Counted from the stretch's first letter, positions 1 to 5,277 are shown. The stretch is 5,277 nucleotides of DNA from Dehalococcoidia bacterium (GCA_012270665.1 JAAXHY010000102.1:1-5277); one strand, 5' to 3'. Numbers and translations are program-made. The notes: generated by a model not told the origin, from the sequence alone.

Positions 1-544
1 TCTCATAGGTGCCGAAGTGCGCGAACTCGGCCTCCAGGCTGGGAATGGTCTGAGTCTGCCAGTAGTCCTGCTCGAGGGCGAGGCAGATGGCGTGTTCATA
101 CTTGATCCACCTGCGCTTGCTCTGGTACGCGTAGTGGCGGTCGAAGCGGGTGAATCCGACTTCGCCGAAGCCCAGTTCGCGGGCCTTGAGGCGGATGTCC
201 TCGGTCATGTCTCTGCCGATTTCCGCTTCGCCGGTTGGCTGTATTTCGCCGGAAACGTTTGCAGCGTCAACCAGTGGCTTGTTGACCCTGTCGTGCTCTT
301 CGCGATATTGTCGGACATCGTCCGTATAGACTGTCCATACCCACTCGCGGTCTGCCGCCTTCTCAATGTTCTGCGACTCGATGGGATAGACCCTAGTGTA
401 GAAGGATACATCCACGTCGTTCTTGCGTATGCCAGGTACTGTCGTCAGATTCTCAGGCACCGGAATATCGTAATCCGGATCGCCGTGCAGTCTCCCCGGA
501 CGCTTTACAACATGGCTTACTTCTACCTCTTTTTCCGCGACCAT
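1..544 (-). CDS. Probable reductive dehalogenase-like / QueG-like iron-sulfur protein, N-terminal part (runs off the window)
   Basis: The minus strand is open from an ATG at 544 to the window edge (181 codons, no stop). The start is supported by a purine-rich ribosome site (GGGGAG a few bases upstream) and a sigma-70-like promoter further up. Residues 1-110 are charged and I do not recognise them. Residues about 114-181 look like the start of the domain shared by reductive dehalogenases and epoxyqueuosine reductase: a helix with KARELGFGEVGFTRFD (120-135), then a strand around HAICLALEQDYWQTQTIPS (151-169), where RdhA-type proteins have a similar strand followed by a conserved small motif. 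No Tat or Sec signal and no membrane helix is seen, so the protein should be cytosolic, unlike the respiratory dehalogenases. The cobamide-binding region and the C-terminal ferredoxin-type cysteines would lie outside the window, so the cofactors and reaction are inferred. It could also be another corrinoid/4Fe-4S oxidoreductase. The gene is real with good confidence; the family call is tentative. Confidence 0.6.
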   Translation of the reverse strand, partial: MVAEKEVEVSHVVKRPGRLHGDPDYDIPVPENLTTVPGIRKNDVDVSFYTRVYPIESQNIEKAADREWVWTVYTDDVRQYREEHDRVNKPLVDAANVSGEIQPTGEAEIGRDMTEDIRLKARELGFGEVGFTRFDRHYAYQSKRRWIKYEHAICLALEQDYWQTQTIPSLEAEFAHFGTYE

Positions 545-546
545 AG

Positions 547-561
547 CTCTCCCCTCTCCTC
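547..561 (-). promoter_or_regulatory. Ribosome binding site of the dehalogenase-like gene
   Basis: Read on the minus strand this is GAGGAGAGGGGAGAG, ending two bases before the ATG at 544. It contains both AGGAG (11 nt upstream) and GGGGAG (about 4 nt upstream). It fixes the start of the partial gene and is the strongest Shine-Dalgarno sequence in the window. Confidence 0.7.
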
Positions 562-583
562 TATGGAGTTATGTCTGTTGCGG

Positions 584-612
584 AGTTTACTCAGAATCTA
601 ATAACAAGTCAA
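584..612 (-). promoter_or_regulatory. Sigma-70-type promoter for the dehalogenase-like gene
   Basis: On the minus strand there is a -35 box TTGACT (612-607, 5 of 6 consensus bases), a 17-nt spacer and a -10 box TAAACT (589-584, 4 of 6). The predicted transcript start is near 577, giving a leader of about 33 nt before the ATG at 544. The surrounding stretch (about 590-640) is clearly more AT-rich than the genes. This suggests housekeeping transcription independent of the upstream genes on the same strand. No operator is evident. A 10-bp palindrome AATAATTATT lies just upstream at 628-637, but its role is unknown. Confidence 0.6.
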
Positions 613-681
613 GATAAAATTTACATGAATAATTATTAGTATGTCTCGTCGGGATAAAGGCAGAATCGCGTCTCCCGCCCG

Positions 682-1731
682 CTACTCCTCCTGTACGCGC
701 GCGTTGGCCCGCGTGAGACGATTCCGTGAGCGGCGTATATTCAGCGTCTGTCTCAGAACGAACAGCAGCGCGCCGACCACTATGATGCTGAGATACGTAA
801 TCGAGCGATCTACGATTGTCACGGCGGCGGCCTCCGGCGCGGCCAGTTCGATGAGCAGAAGCCCGGTCACTCCCGGCTCCACGGCGCCCACTCCCCCCGG
901 GGTCGGAACCGTACTCAGAATCGCGTGTCCAACCGCTACTATCGGGACCAGTACGAGGCTGAAATCCATTCCCAACGCCACGAGTACGAAGTACAGCCGC
1001 CCCATTTCCAGCAGCCAGCCCAACAGCCCGAGAAACATTGCAAGCGGAACACGTCGAAAGCTGCCCAGCGTTCCCTGGCTGAATCGCTGGTAGGCAGACT
1101 TTATCCTGCCGGGCAGGAATTTCGCGGCGCGTTCACCGTACGCTTTCATAAACAGGGCAACTGCCACGATGCCAACGGCCATGACGGACGCCATGACGAT
1201 GATGTAAACCGAGACCGCCTGGCCTTGAGTGACCGCAAGGACCAACGCCGCCGCCAGGATGATGGCGGCCACTATTACCATGTCCATCACTCGCTCGGCC
1301 AAAAGAGTGCCCAAGCTCCACGAGAAGTTGCTCTTCGAGTCTTCGGCGAAGGCGTATGCGCGGTATGCGTCGCCCATTCTGAGCCACGTAACCGAGTTGA
1401 CGAACCATCCGATTACTATCAGCTGTGAAGTATTGAGAGTGGACGGCACCCGCAGGGTCTCGCCGCTCGAATCGGAGGCGTTTGTCGCCAGTATATTCCA
1501 GCGCATTCCCCGGAACATGAAGCTGGTGTAGTAGAGCGCGAGCGCGAGAAGGTAGAGCCAGAGGTTCATGCTCCGAAAGCCGCTCCATGTCGCTCCCCAG
1601 TCAAGTTCGAACCTTGTGGCAAGGAAGAAGATTACACCGGCGGCGATTCCAAAGGACAAGAGAGTGGGAATCGAGAAGATCCGTCTCGTTATCGGGACTT
1701 GTGTAAGTAGGCTCTCTTTGTCTTGTCGCAT
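682..1731 (-). CDS. Flippase-like polytopic membrane protein (LPG synthase transmembrane / UPF0104 family)
   Basis: This 349-residue membrane protein has about eight hydrophobic segments (approximately 21-38, 55-72, 103-115, 147-168, 172-195, 228-250, 257-275, 309-327). Family hallmarks are RMGDAYRAYAFAE (118-130), a conserved ER pair at 146-147 and the loop TPGGVGAVEPG (277-287), which match the AglD/YbhN/MprF-transmembrane superfamily. Members sit in the cytoplasmic membrane and are linked to lipid or glycolipid transfer or flipping. The soluble lysyl-transferase domain of full MprF is absent, so aminoacyl-lipid synthesis is not implied, and the substrate is unknown. The C-terminus (330-349) is a basic cytoplasmic tail. 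The ATG lies 19 nt after the rsmG stop with no Shine-Dalgarno sequence (upstream bases ACCCGAAAAACTG), so translation probably depends on reinitiation after rsmG. I see no clear terminator after the stop. Confidence 0.85.
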   Translation of the reverse strand: MRQDKESLLTQVPITRRIFSIPTLLSFGIAAGVIFFLATRFELDWGATWSGFRSMNLWLYLLALALYYTSFMFRGMRWNILATNASDSSGETLRVPSTLNTSQLIVIGWFVNSVTWLRMGDAYRAYAFAEDSKSNFSWSLGTLLAERVMDMVIVAAIILAAALVLAVTQGQAVSVYIIVMASVMAVGIVAVALFMKAYGERAAKFLPGRIKSAYQRFSQGTLGSFRRVPLAMFLGLLGWLLEMGRLYFVLVALGMDFSLVLVPIVAVGHAILSTVPTPGGVGAVEPGVTGLLLIELAAPEAAAVTIVDRSITYLSIIVVGALLFVLRQTLNIRRSRNRLTRANARVQEE

Positions 1732-1750
1732 CAGTTTTTCGGGTGTACGG

Positions 1751-2479
1751 TTATTTAGTGATACCGCCGAGCAGCGGGCGTTTGGATGGAATCCCCGGTC
1801 GGCGCGGATAGTTTGTGGGAGCGCTTCGTATCTTGTCTATAACAACCAGTATCTTGCTGTCTCCACCCCCGCTTACGATGTCGCGTATTACTCCGCCCAT
1901 AGTCTCGATAGCTCTGTGGGCGGCGGCTATCTCACCGGCGGCGGAGGTAGTCTTGTGAAGCGCGACCACGCCTCCCATCCTGCAAAACGGCAGTGTGATC
2001 TCCGCAAGTACGGGCATGGGGGCTACCGCCCGCGCGAACACCAAGTCGAACCCTTCCCGAACGCTCTCACAGTGTGCCAGCGTTTCCGCGCGGGAATGTC
2101 TCACTTCCATGTCGGTCAGTTCCAGTCCCGCCACCAGGCTCCTGAGAAACTTCACCTTACGCGCTGTCGCGTCAACCAGCGTCCCGGACAGTCCGGGAAA
2201 CGCTATCTTCATGGGTATTCCCGGGAATCCGGCCCCCGCGCCGACGTCAATGAAGTTCCGCGCGGTCATCGTCTCCGACGGCAGCGCGCCCGCGATTGAC
2301 AGCGAGTCCAGAAAATGTGTCTCCACGACGTCATTCCAGGCCGTTACCGTAGTAAGGTTCATAGTGGAATTCCACCGATTCAGCTCGTGGTGATATTGCC
2401 TGAACTTGTGCAGCTGCGTCGAATCCAGAGAGACCCCAAACTTCGCCGAATCCATTTCCAGCCCTCTTGTATCTAACAT
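1751..2479 (-). CDS. rsmG: 16S rRNA (guanine527-N7)-methyltransferase RsmG
   Basis: This 242-residue protein, also known as GidB, methylates N7 of G527 in 16S rRNA using S-adenosylmethionine, in the cytosol. Recognisable family blocks in order: NLT (41-43), HFLDSL (55-60), the SAM-binding motif IDVGAGAGFPGIPMKI (77-92), the acidic end of strand 2 (LVDA, 101-104), SRAE (129-132), FARAVAP (148-154) and the C-terminal signature YPRRPGIPSKRPL (224-236). The Rossmann core is complete and no key residue is missing. Two starts are possible. The ATG at 2479 has no good ribosome site. The ATG at 2455 (Met9) follows AGAGGG (2467-2462) at normal spacing and would give 234 residues; I slightly favour it, although the longer frame is listed. 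It heads a two-gene unit with the flippase-like gene and is divergent from the sigma factor gene. No confident promoter was found. Confidence 0.95.
   Translation of the reverse strand: MLDTRGLEMDSAKFGVSLDSTQLHKFRQYHHELNRWNSTMNLTTVTAWNDVVETHFLDSLSIAGALPSETMTARNFIDVGAGAGFPGIPMKIAFPGLSGTLVDATARKVKFLRSLVAGLELTDMEVRHSRAETLAHCESVREGFDLVFARAVAPMPVLAEITLPFCRMGGVVALHKTTSAAGEIAAAHRAIETMGGVIRDIVSGGGDSKILVVIDKIRSAPTNYPRRPGIPSKRPLLGGITK
2462..2467 (-). promoter_or_regulatory. Internal ribosome site favouring the shorter rsmG start
   Basis: AGAGGG on the minus strand lies about 7 nt before the second in-frame ATG (2455-2453) of rsmG. The first ATG (2479-2477) is preceded by TATGAA and has no Shine-Dalgarno match at usable distance. 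This site therefore points to a 234-residue RsmG starting MDSAKFGVS. Confidence 0.45.
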
Positions 2480-2555
2480 TTCATAGTCTGTCCTTGCTTC
2501 CTAACCATTTCGCTCCCGGAGGCGTTCTAAATGTTTGAGGGTGTTGTATATCCAT

Positions 2556-2568
2556 CGTCAGTTTGACG
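2556..2568. repeat. Small inverted repeat in the divergent region, possible operator
   Basis: CGTCA-GTT-TGACG is a perfect dyad with 5-bp arms and a 3-bp centre, placed between the divergent rsmG and sigma genes. The position suits a regulator site, but arms this short arise easily by chance. Confidence 0.25.
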
Positions 2569-2612
2569 CTGGACTGTAGAATCTGGGCGCTGCCTAACAT
2601 CGTATAGAAAGG

Positions 2613-2639
2613 CGAGCGGGTCCTGATAGGGTCTGCTCG
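2613..2639 (+). promoter_or_regulatory. RNA hairpin abutting the sigma factor start
   Basis: Bases 2613-2624 (CGAGCGGGTCCT) can pair with 2628-2639 (AGGGTCTGCTCG) around a GAT loop. All 12 positions pair as RNA: nine Watson-Crick and three G-U. The stem ends exactly one base before the ATG at 2640, and the only weak ribosome site for that ATG (AGGG, 2628-2631) lies inside the stem. The G-U pairs become mismatches on the opposite strand, so if it functions it does so in the plus-strand transcript. No U-run follows, so it is not a standard terminator. Confidence 0.4.
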
Positions 2640-3242
2640 ATGGTGAGAGCCATGAACTACGAAGAAGCCGAAGACAAGATTCTGATGGAGTGTATCAGCA
2701 ACGGGGATAAAATTGCTCTCGAATCGCTGTATTCGAGATATTCGAGACCGGTCTATTCGCTTGCGGTGCATATGCTGAGAGACCCTAACGCCGCCGAAGA
2801 GGTCACCCAGGACACCTTCTTCAACGTATGGCGGCGAGCGGGAAGCTACAAATCCAACAGAGGCAAAGTAACGAGTTGGCTCTTCAGCATCGCGCACAAT
2901 CGGACCATAGACGAACTGCGCAAGCGCCGCAGGGAGTACAACAAAGTCCAGTATGACGTCGACCTCACCAACAGGCCGACGGAGTCCAGGTCGGACGATC
3001 CGACCGAGTATGTGTCGGTGCAGTATGAGGGACGCCGGCTGAAGTCGGCTTTGATGACGCTGAGACCGGAGCAGCGGGACGTGGTGGTTCTGGCCTACTT
3101 CGGAGGGCTGACCCACTCGGAAATATCCAGGGAGTTGGATCAGCCGCTTGGCACGGTCAAGACGCGAATGAGACTGGCGATGAAGAAACTGAGAGAAGTC
3201 CTGGAGCCGCAGATTCAGGGGTCTGCTGAGCATGGATTGTAG
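2640..3242 (+). CDS. ECF-type RNA polymerase sigma factor (sigma-70 family)
   Basis: This 200-residue protein (196 if it starts at 2652) has the two-domain ECF layout. Region 2 spans about residues 26-97, with the LYSRYSRPVYSLA helix (30-42), the core-polymerase and -10 recognition part EEVTQDTFFNVWRRAGSY (53-70), then GKVTSWLFSIAHNRTIDELR (75-94). A polar linker follows (98-130). Region 4 spans about 134-187 (LRPEQRDVVVLAYFGGLTHSEI, then GTVKTRMRLAMKKLRE), with the helix-turn-helix at about 158-179 for -35 recognition. There is no region 1.1 or 3, as expected. The stop codon overlaps the start of the downstream anti-sigma gene by 11 nt, so the two are co-translated and almost certainly partners. 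It resembles the SigK/RpoE-like groups that pair with RskA-type anti-sigma factors. Targets and inducing signal are not visible here. Confidence 0.93.
   Translation: MVRAMNYEEAEDKILMECISNGDKIALESLYSRYSRPVYSLAVHMLRDPNAAEEVTQDTFFNVWRRAGSYKSNRGKVTSWLFSIAHNRTIDELRKRRREYNKVQYDVDLTNRPTESRSDDPTEYVSVQYEGRRLKSALMTLRPEQRDVVVLAYFGGLTHSEISRELDQPLGTVKTRMRLAMKKLREVLEPQIQGSAEHGL
2642..2646 (+). promoter_or_regulatory. Ribosome site favouring the shorter sigma factor start
   Basis: GGTGA lies 5 nt before the in-frame ATG at 2652 and lies outside the leader hairpin. The ATG at 2640 has only a weak, paired AGGG upstream. This points to initiation at Met5, with the protein starting MNYEEAED. Confidence 0.45.
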
Positions 3243-4062
3243 CGATGTCGGAGAACTTGTAGTTCCGTATCTCCGGGGCGCGCTGGAGCGCGATGAGGCC
3301 GCGACGCTGGAGAAACATATCGCTGGTTGCCGTGAATGCAGCCGCGCTATGGCGGAGGAGATGGTGGCCGACCTCGCCCACGCTGTGCCGCAGAAGGATC
3401 CCCCGCGAAGCGTGAGGGAAAGGTTGTTCGGCAGGGTGAAATCTCGCAGTCCCGCGAGACTTGCCCGGACCAATCCGCGAAATTGGCTATCTAAATACAC
3501 AGGACGATTCACACGGCGACCGGCGCTGGGATCGGGTGCAGTCGCGGCGACGGCTCTGGCGGTCGTCTTGCTGGCGGCGGGCGTGTGGCTCAACGACAGG
3601 TTGGGCGATATTTCCAGAGACGCCGAACAGCTTTCCAACGAACTCGCTCTGGCGCGTGAACGTGAAAGCGAGGTCATGTCCGCGGTCGAAGGACACCGTG
3701 AGGCCACCTACGAGCTGATCAGAATGTCCTCGACGCCCGGCACGTCCGTGAGCGCTCTGCTGGGAACGGGACCGTGGTCCGCGGCGCGCGGCGTAGTAAT
3801 GTTTTCCTACACATCGAACCGTGGCCTGCTTCTCGTAACGGATCTGCCCGCGCTCCCGTCTGACAGGATCTACCGGGTCTGGCTGATTAGGGACGGCGTC
3901 AAGTACGACGCCGGATGGTTCACGGTCGACCCGCTGGGGTACGGCCAGACGATTATCATACCGCTGGAGCCATTCGGACAGTTCGATGGGATGGGCATAA
4001 CGATAGAGCCCAAGGGCGGCGGCGATCCGACGGGCGTGAATATCCTCGAGGGTGACCTTTAG
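3232..4062 (+). CDS. Membrane anti-sigma factor: ZAS zinc finger plus extracytoplasmic RskA domain
   Basis: This 276-residue single-pass membrane protein is expected to bind and inhibit the sigma factor encoded just upstream. The N-terminal ZAS domain (1-60) carries the zinc motif H29-x3-C33-x2-C36 with an additional Cys3, which allows zinc-dependent and possibly redox-sensitive binding. A basic linker (61-97) leads to one membrane helix (about 100-119). A charged helical, probably coiled-coil stretch follows (about 122-165). The C-terminal part is an RskA-type beta-rich domain (about 183-276) with the family-like segments DLPALPSDRIYRVWLIRDG (204-222), AGWF (227-230), ITIEPKGG (256-263) and a PTG...L.G.L ending. 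The N-terminus should face the cytosol and the C-terminus the outside. There is no strong ribosome site; the start ATGGATTGTAG overlaps the sigma stop, so translation is coupled. Release would be expected by regulated proteolysis, as for RskA, but no protease gene is nearby. Confidence 0.9.
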   Translation: MDCSDVGELVVPYLRGALERDEAATLEKHIAGCRECSRAMAEEMVADLAHAVPQKDPPRSVRERLFGRVKSRSPARLARTNPRNWLSKYTGRFTRRPALGSGAVAATALAVVLLAAGVWLNDRLGDISRDAEQLSNELALARERESEVMSAVEGHREATYELIRMSSTPGTSVSALLGTGPWSAARGVVMFSYTSNRGLLLVTDLPALPSDRIYRVWLIRDGVKYDAGWFTVDPLGYGQTIIIPLEPFGQFDGMGITIEPKGGGDPTGVNILEGDL

Positions 4063-5090
4063 CCGCCGATGTGATACATCTCCACCTTCTTGCGAGGCTC
4101 GTCCGTGAACACGGTCCTTATCTCCGAGTACCGGTCATCCCGGAGTCCCCACAGGCCGCGTATGATCGCCTCTACCTCATCGTCGGTCGCGCCGTCGCGC
4201 AGCGGTGTTCGCAGATCGGTCCCCGACGTGGCGAACAGGCAGGTAACTAACTCACCCTCGGGCGAAAGCCTCATCCGAGTGCAGTCTCCGCAGAAGGGCT
4301 TGGTCACGGATGCGATCACACCCACCTCCCCTTTGCCGTCCTTGAACCCGTAACGCAGCGCCACCTCTCCCTTATAGTTGGCTTCGACCGGTTCCAGCGG
4401 CATCTCGGCGTGTATGCGCTCCAGTATCTCTTCCGCCGGGACCACGTCGTCCATCTTCCAGCCATTGAGCGTGCCCACGTCCATGTACTCGATGAAACGC
4501 ACTATGTAGTCGCGCTCCCGGGCGAACCGCGCCAGATCAACGAGTGTGTGATCGTTCACCCCCCGCTGCACCACCGCGTTTATCTTGATCGGACGCAGGC
4601 CGGCCCTGTCCGCGGCTTCTATGCCTTCCAGCACCCGATCCGTGCCGAAGTTGCGTCCGTTCATCTGCCTGAAGACCTCGTCGTCCAGCGAGTCCAGGCT
4701 AATGGTGATCCGTTGAAGACCCGCTTCCTTCAGCTTGTCCGCGAATTGCGCCAGCAGAAAAGCGTTGGTCGTCATCGTCAGGTCTTCTATGCCCGGAACC
4801 CGCGCGAGCATGGAGATGAGCTTGTCTATCTCCGCCCGCACCAGTGGTTCGCCACCGGTTATGCGGACCTTTACTACGCCCAGATTGACCAGTATGCGCG
4901 TGAGCCGCGCTATCTCCTCGAAGCTGAGTAGAGACTCTCTGGGCAGAAACTGGTAGCGATCCCCATATATCTCGGCGGGCATACAGTACGGACAGCGGAA
5001 GTTGCACCTGTCCGTCACCGAAATTCTCAGGTCTCTCAGGGGTCTCCTGAACCTGTCCAGCACGGGGATTGTCGCCAAGTCTGAAGTCAT
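4059..5090 (-). CDS. moaA: GTP 3',8-cyclase MoaA (molybdenum cofactor biosynthesis, radical SAM)
   Basis: This complete 343-residue radical SAM enzyme converts GTP to (8S)-3',8-cyclo-7,8-dihydroguanosine 5'-triphosphate, the first step of molybdopterin synthesis, acting with MoaC in the cytosol. It has the radical SAM cluster motif C29-x3-C33-x2-C36 (VTDRCNFRCPYCMP), the SAM-contacting ITGGEPL (77-83), the TTNAFLL strand (107-113) and ISLDSL (130-135). The second 4Fe-4S cluster is carried by C267-x2-C270-x13-C284 and binds GTP; the TRMRLSPEGEL segment lies between. The protein ends in the conserved Gly-Gly tail, which is needed for activity in the family. All expected residues are present and the length is normal. 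No other moa genes are in the window. The start at 5090 has no ribosome site and sits just after a -10 box, so it may be translated leaderless. It is convergent with the anti-sigma gene, with overlapping stops. Confidence 0.97.
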   Translation of the reverse strand: MTSDLATIPVLDRFRRPLRDLRISVTDRCNFRCPYCMPAEIYGDRYQFLPRESLLSFEEIARLTRILVNLGVVKVRITGGEPLVRAEIDKLISMLARVPGIEDLTMTTNAFLLAQFADKLKEAGLQRITISLDSLDDEVFRQMNGRNFGTDRVLEGIEAADRAGLRPIKINAVVQRGVNDHTLVDLARFARERDYIVRFIEYMDVGTLNGWKMDDVVPAEEILERIHAEMPLEPVEANYKGEVALRYGFKDGKGEVGVIASVTKPFCGDCTRMRLSPEGELVTCLFATSGTDLRTPLRDGATDDEVEAIIRGLWGLRDDRYSEIRTVFTDEPRKKVEMYHIGG

Positions 5091-5099
5091 AATATATTT

Positions 5100-5105
5100 A
5101 TTATA
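5100..5105 (-). promoter_or_regulatory. Perfect -10 box (TATAAT) immediately before moaA
   Basis: The minus strand reads GGCTGTATAATAAATATATT and then the moaA ATG. The TATAAT box ends 9 nt before the start codon, so transcription would begin about 3-4 nt before the ATG. No good -35 hexamer stands at 16-18 nt (CCACAC or similar, lying in the rdgB 3' end), and there is no TGn extension. The box falls in the 28-nt AT-rich gap between rdgB and moaA, so moaA may be transcribed separately from rdgB. Confidence 0.45.
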
Positions 5106-5118
5106 CAGCCAAACGTTC

Positions 5119-5277
5119 CTACGTGTGGGACATCCGGCCCCTCAGCGAACGCGCCGCTTTTCGCGCCGCCTCCGCACGGTGGCTGACGATGTTTTTTCGC
5201 TCGTCGGATAGCTCCGCCATGGTCAGACCTATGTCCGGGAACAGAAAGACGGGATCGTAACCGAATCCGTTCTCACC
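5119..5277 (-). CDS. rdgB: RdgB/HAM1 non-canonical purine NTP pyrophosphatase (XTP/dITP diphosphatase), C-terminal part
   Basis: This is the last 52 residues of a gene whose start lies beyond the right edge. The fragment begins [11 protein letters not shown], the family block that holds the purine base. It continues with [17 protein letters not shown] and [10 protein letters not shown], where the Ser-His-Arg triad contacts the nucleotide. These correspond to the GFGYDPIF...AAEL...K...SHR order of E. coli RdgB. The enzyme hydrolyses ITP, dITP and XTP to monophosphates, keeping deaminated purines out of DNA and RNA; it is cytosolic and usually dimeric. The stop (TAG) is 28 nt before the moaA start on the same strand. 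The final eight or so residues (LRGRMSHT) are a short non-conserved tail. The family assignment is secure; the missing part holds the N-terminal phosphate-binding residues. Confidence 0.93.
   Translation of the reverse strand, partial: GENGFGYDPVFLFPDIGLTMAELSDERKNIVSHRAEAARKAARSLRGRMSHT

Larger units (their letters stand above)
2480..2639. promoter_or_regulatory. Divergent control region between rsmG and the sigma factor gene
   Basis: This 160-bp gap should hold promoters for both directions. I could not find a -35/-10 pair with correct spacing on either strand. Isolated boxes exist on the plus strand: TTGACG (2563-2568), TAGAAT (2577-2582) and TATAGA (2603-2608), but none pair properly. 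No GGAAC-type ECF promoter that would indicate autoregulation by the adjacent sigma factor is obvious. The region contains the inverted repeat and hairpin listed separately. Confidence 0.4.

Noticed and set aside
17..601. A 194-codon open frame on the plus strand opposite the dehalogenase-like gene
   Set aside because: It has no ribosome site and no recognisable domain. The opposite strand has a strong Shine-Dalgarno sequence, a promoter and a protein-like composition over the same stretch.
628..637. Palindrome AATAATTATT upstream of the dehalogenase-like gene promoter
   Set aside because: It is a perfect 10-bp palindrome but made only of A and T in an AT-rich stretch, where chance occurrence is likely; not listed as an operator.
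650..677. Possible terminator stem CGGGA/TCCCG after the flippase-like gene
   Set aside because: The stem is only 5 bp with an 18-nt loop and no U-run follows, so it does not qualify as an intrinsic terminator.
925..1428. Long plus-strand frames opposite the flippase-like gene, and a second minus-strand frame within it
   Set aside because: Their products are His/Arg/Gln-rich with no domain, while the minus-strand frame at 682-1731 gives a coherent multi-helix membrane protein with family motifs.
2563..2582. TTGACG and TAGAAT as a promoter for the sigma factor gene
   Set aside because: The two boxes are only 8 nt apart, too close for a sigma-70 promoter.
2730..2747. Tandem 9-bp repeat TATTCGAGA x2 inside the sigma factor gene
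   Set aside because: It encodes Tyr-Ser-Arg twice in the region 2 helix, where sequences of this kind are normal for ECF sigma factors; only two copies, no sign of repeat expansion.
2481..3707. A 408-codon open frame on the minus strand antisense to the sigma and anti-sigma genes
   Set aside because: The plus-strand genes carry clear sigma-2, sigma-4, ZAS and RskA signatures. The antisense product is Arg/Ser-rich and low in sense, as expected from a mirror frame in GC-rich coding DNA. No ribosome site supports it.
4410..4931. Plus-strand open frame opposite moaA
   Set aside because: It is a mirror of moaA, whose cluster motifs and Gly-Gly end are all intact on the minus strand.

Overview
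The window is a chromosomal segment of moderately GC-rich bacterial DNA. It holds seven genes, two of them cut by the window edges. The genes are housekeeping or envelope/stress functions plus one accessory-looking redox protein. I see no phage, insertion sequence, CRISPR, tRNA or rRNA signal. The taxon cannot be fixed from this sequence. A cytosolic reductive-dehalogenase/QueG-like protein beside an RskA-type anti-sigma factor would fit a Chloroflexota lineage (Dehalococcoidia/SAR202-like), but that is a guess.

Layout from left to right. (1) Positions 1-544, minus strand: N-terminal 181 residues of a probable reductive dehalogenase-like or epoxyqueuosine-reductase-like protein, with a good ribosome site and a clear sigma-70-type promoter at 584-612. 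(2) Positions 682-2479, minus strand: two tandem genes, rsmG (16S rRNA m7G527 methyltransferase) followed after 19 nt by a polytopic flippase-like membrane protein of the LPG-synthase transmembrane family. (3) Positions 2480-2639: a divergent control region with a small inverted repeat and a 12-bp RNA hairpin that ends at the first possible start codon of the next gene. (4) Positions 2640-4062, plus strand: an ECF-type sigma factor overlapping by 11 nt its cognate-looking membrane anti-sigma factor (zinc-binding ZAS domain, one membrane helix, extracytoplasmic RskA domain). (5) Positions 4059-5090, minus strand: complete moaA (GTP 3',8-cyclase), convergent with the anti-sigma gene and sharing 4 nt with it at the stop codons. 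A perfect TATAAT box lies so close to its ATG that the transcript may be leaderless. (6) Positions 5119-5277, minus strand: C-terminal 52 residues of an RdgB/HAM1 (XTP/dITP) pyrophosphatase.

The sigma/anti-sigma pair is a self-contained regulatory module: the anti-sigma protein should hold the sigma factor at the membrane until an envelope or redox signal releases it. The regulon is not visible here. RsmG, MoaA and RdgB are independent housekeeping functions (ribosome modification, molybdenum cofactor synthesis, nucleotide-pool cleaning). I found no convincing new multi-gene system. The points most worth a second look are the dehalogenase-like gene, the hairpin in front of the sigma gene and the probable leaderless moaA.
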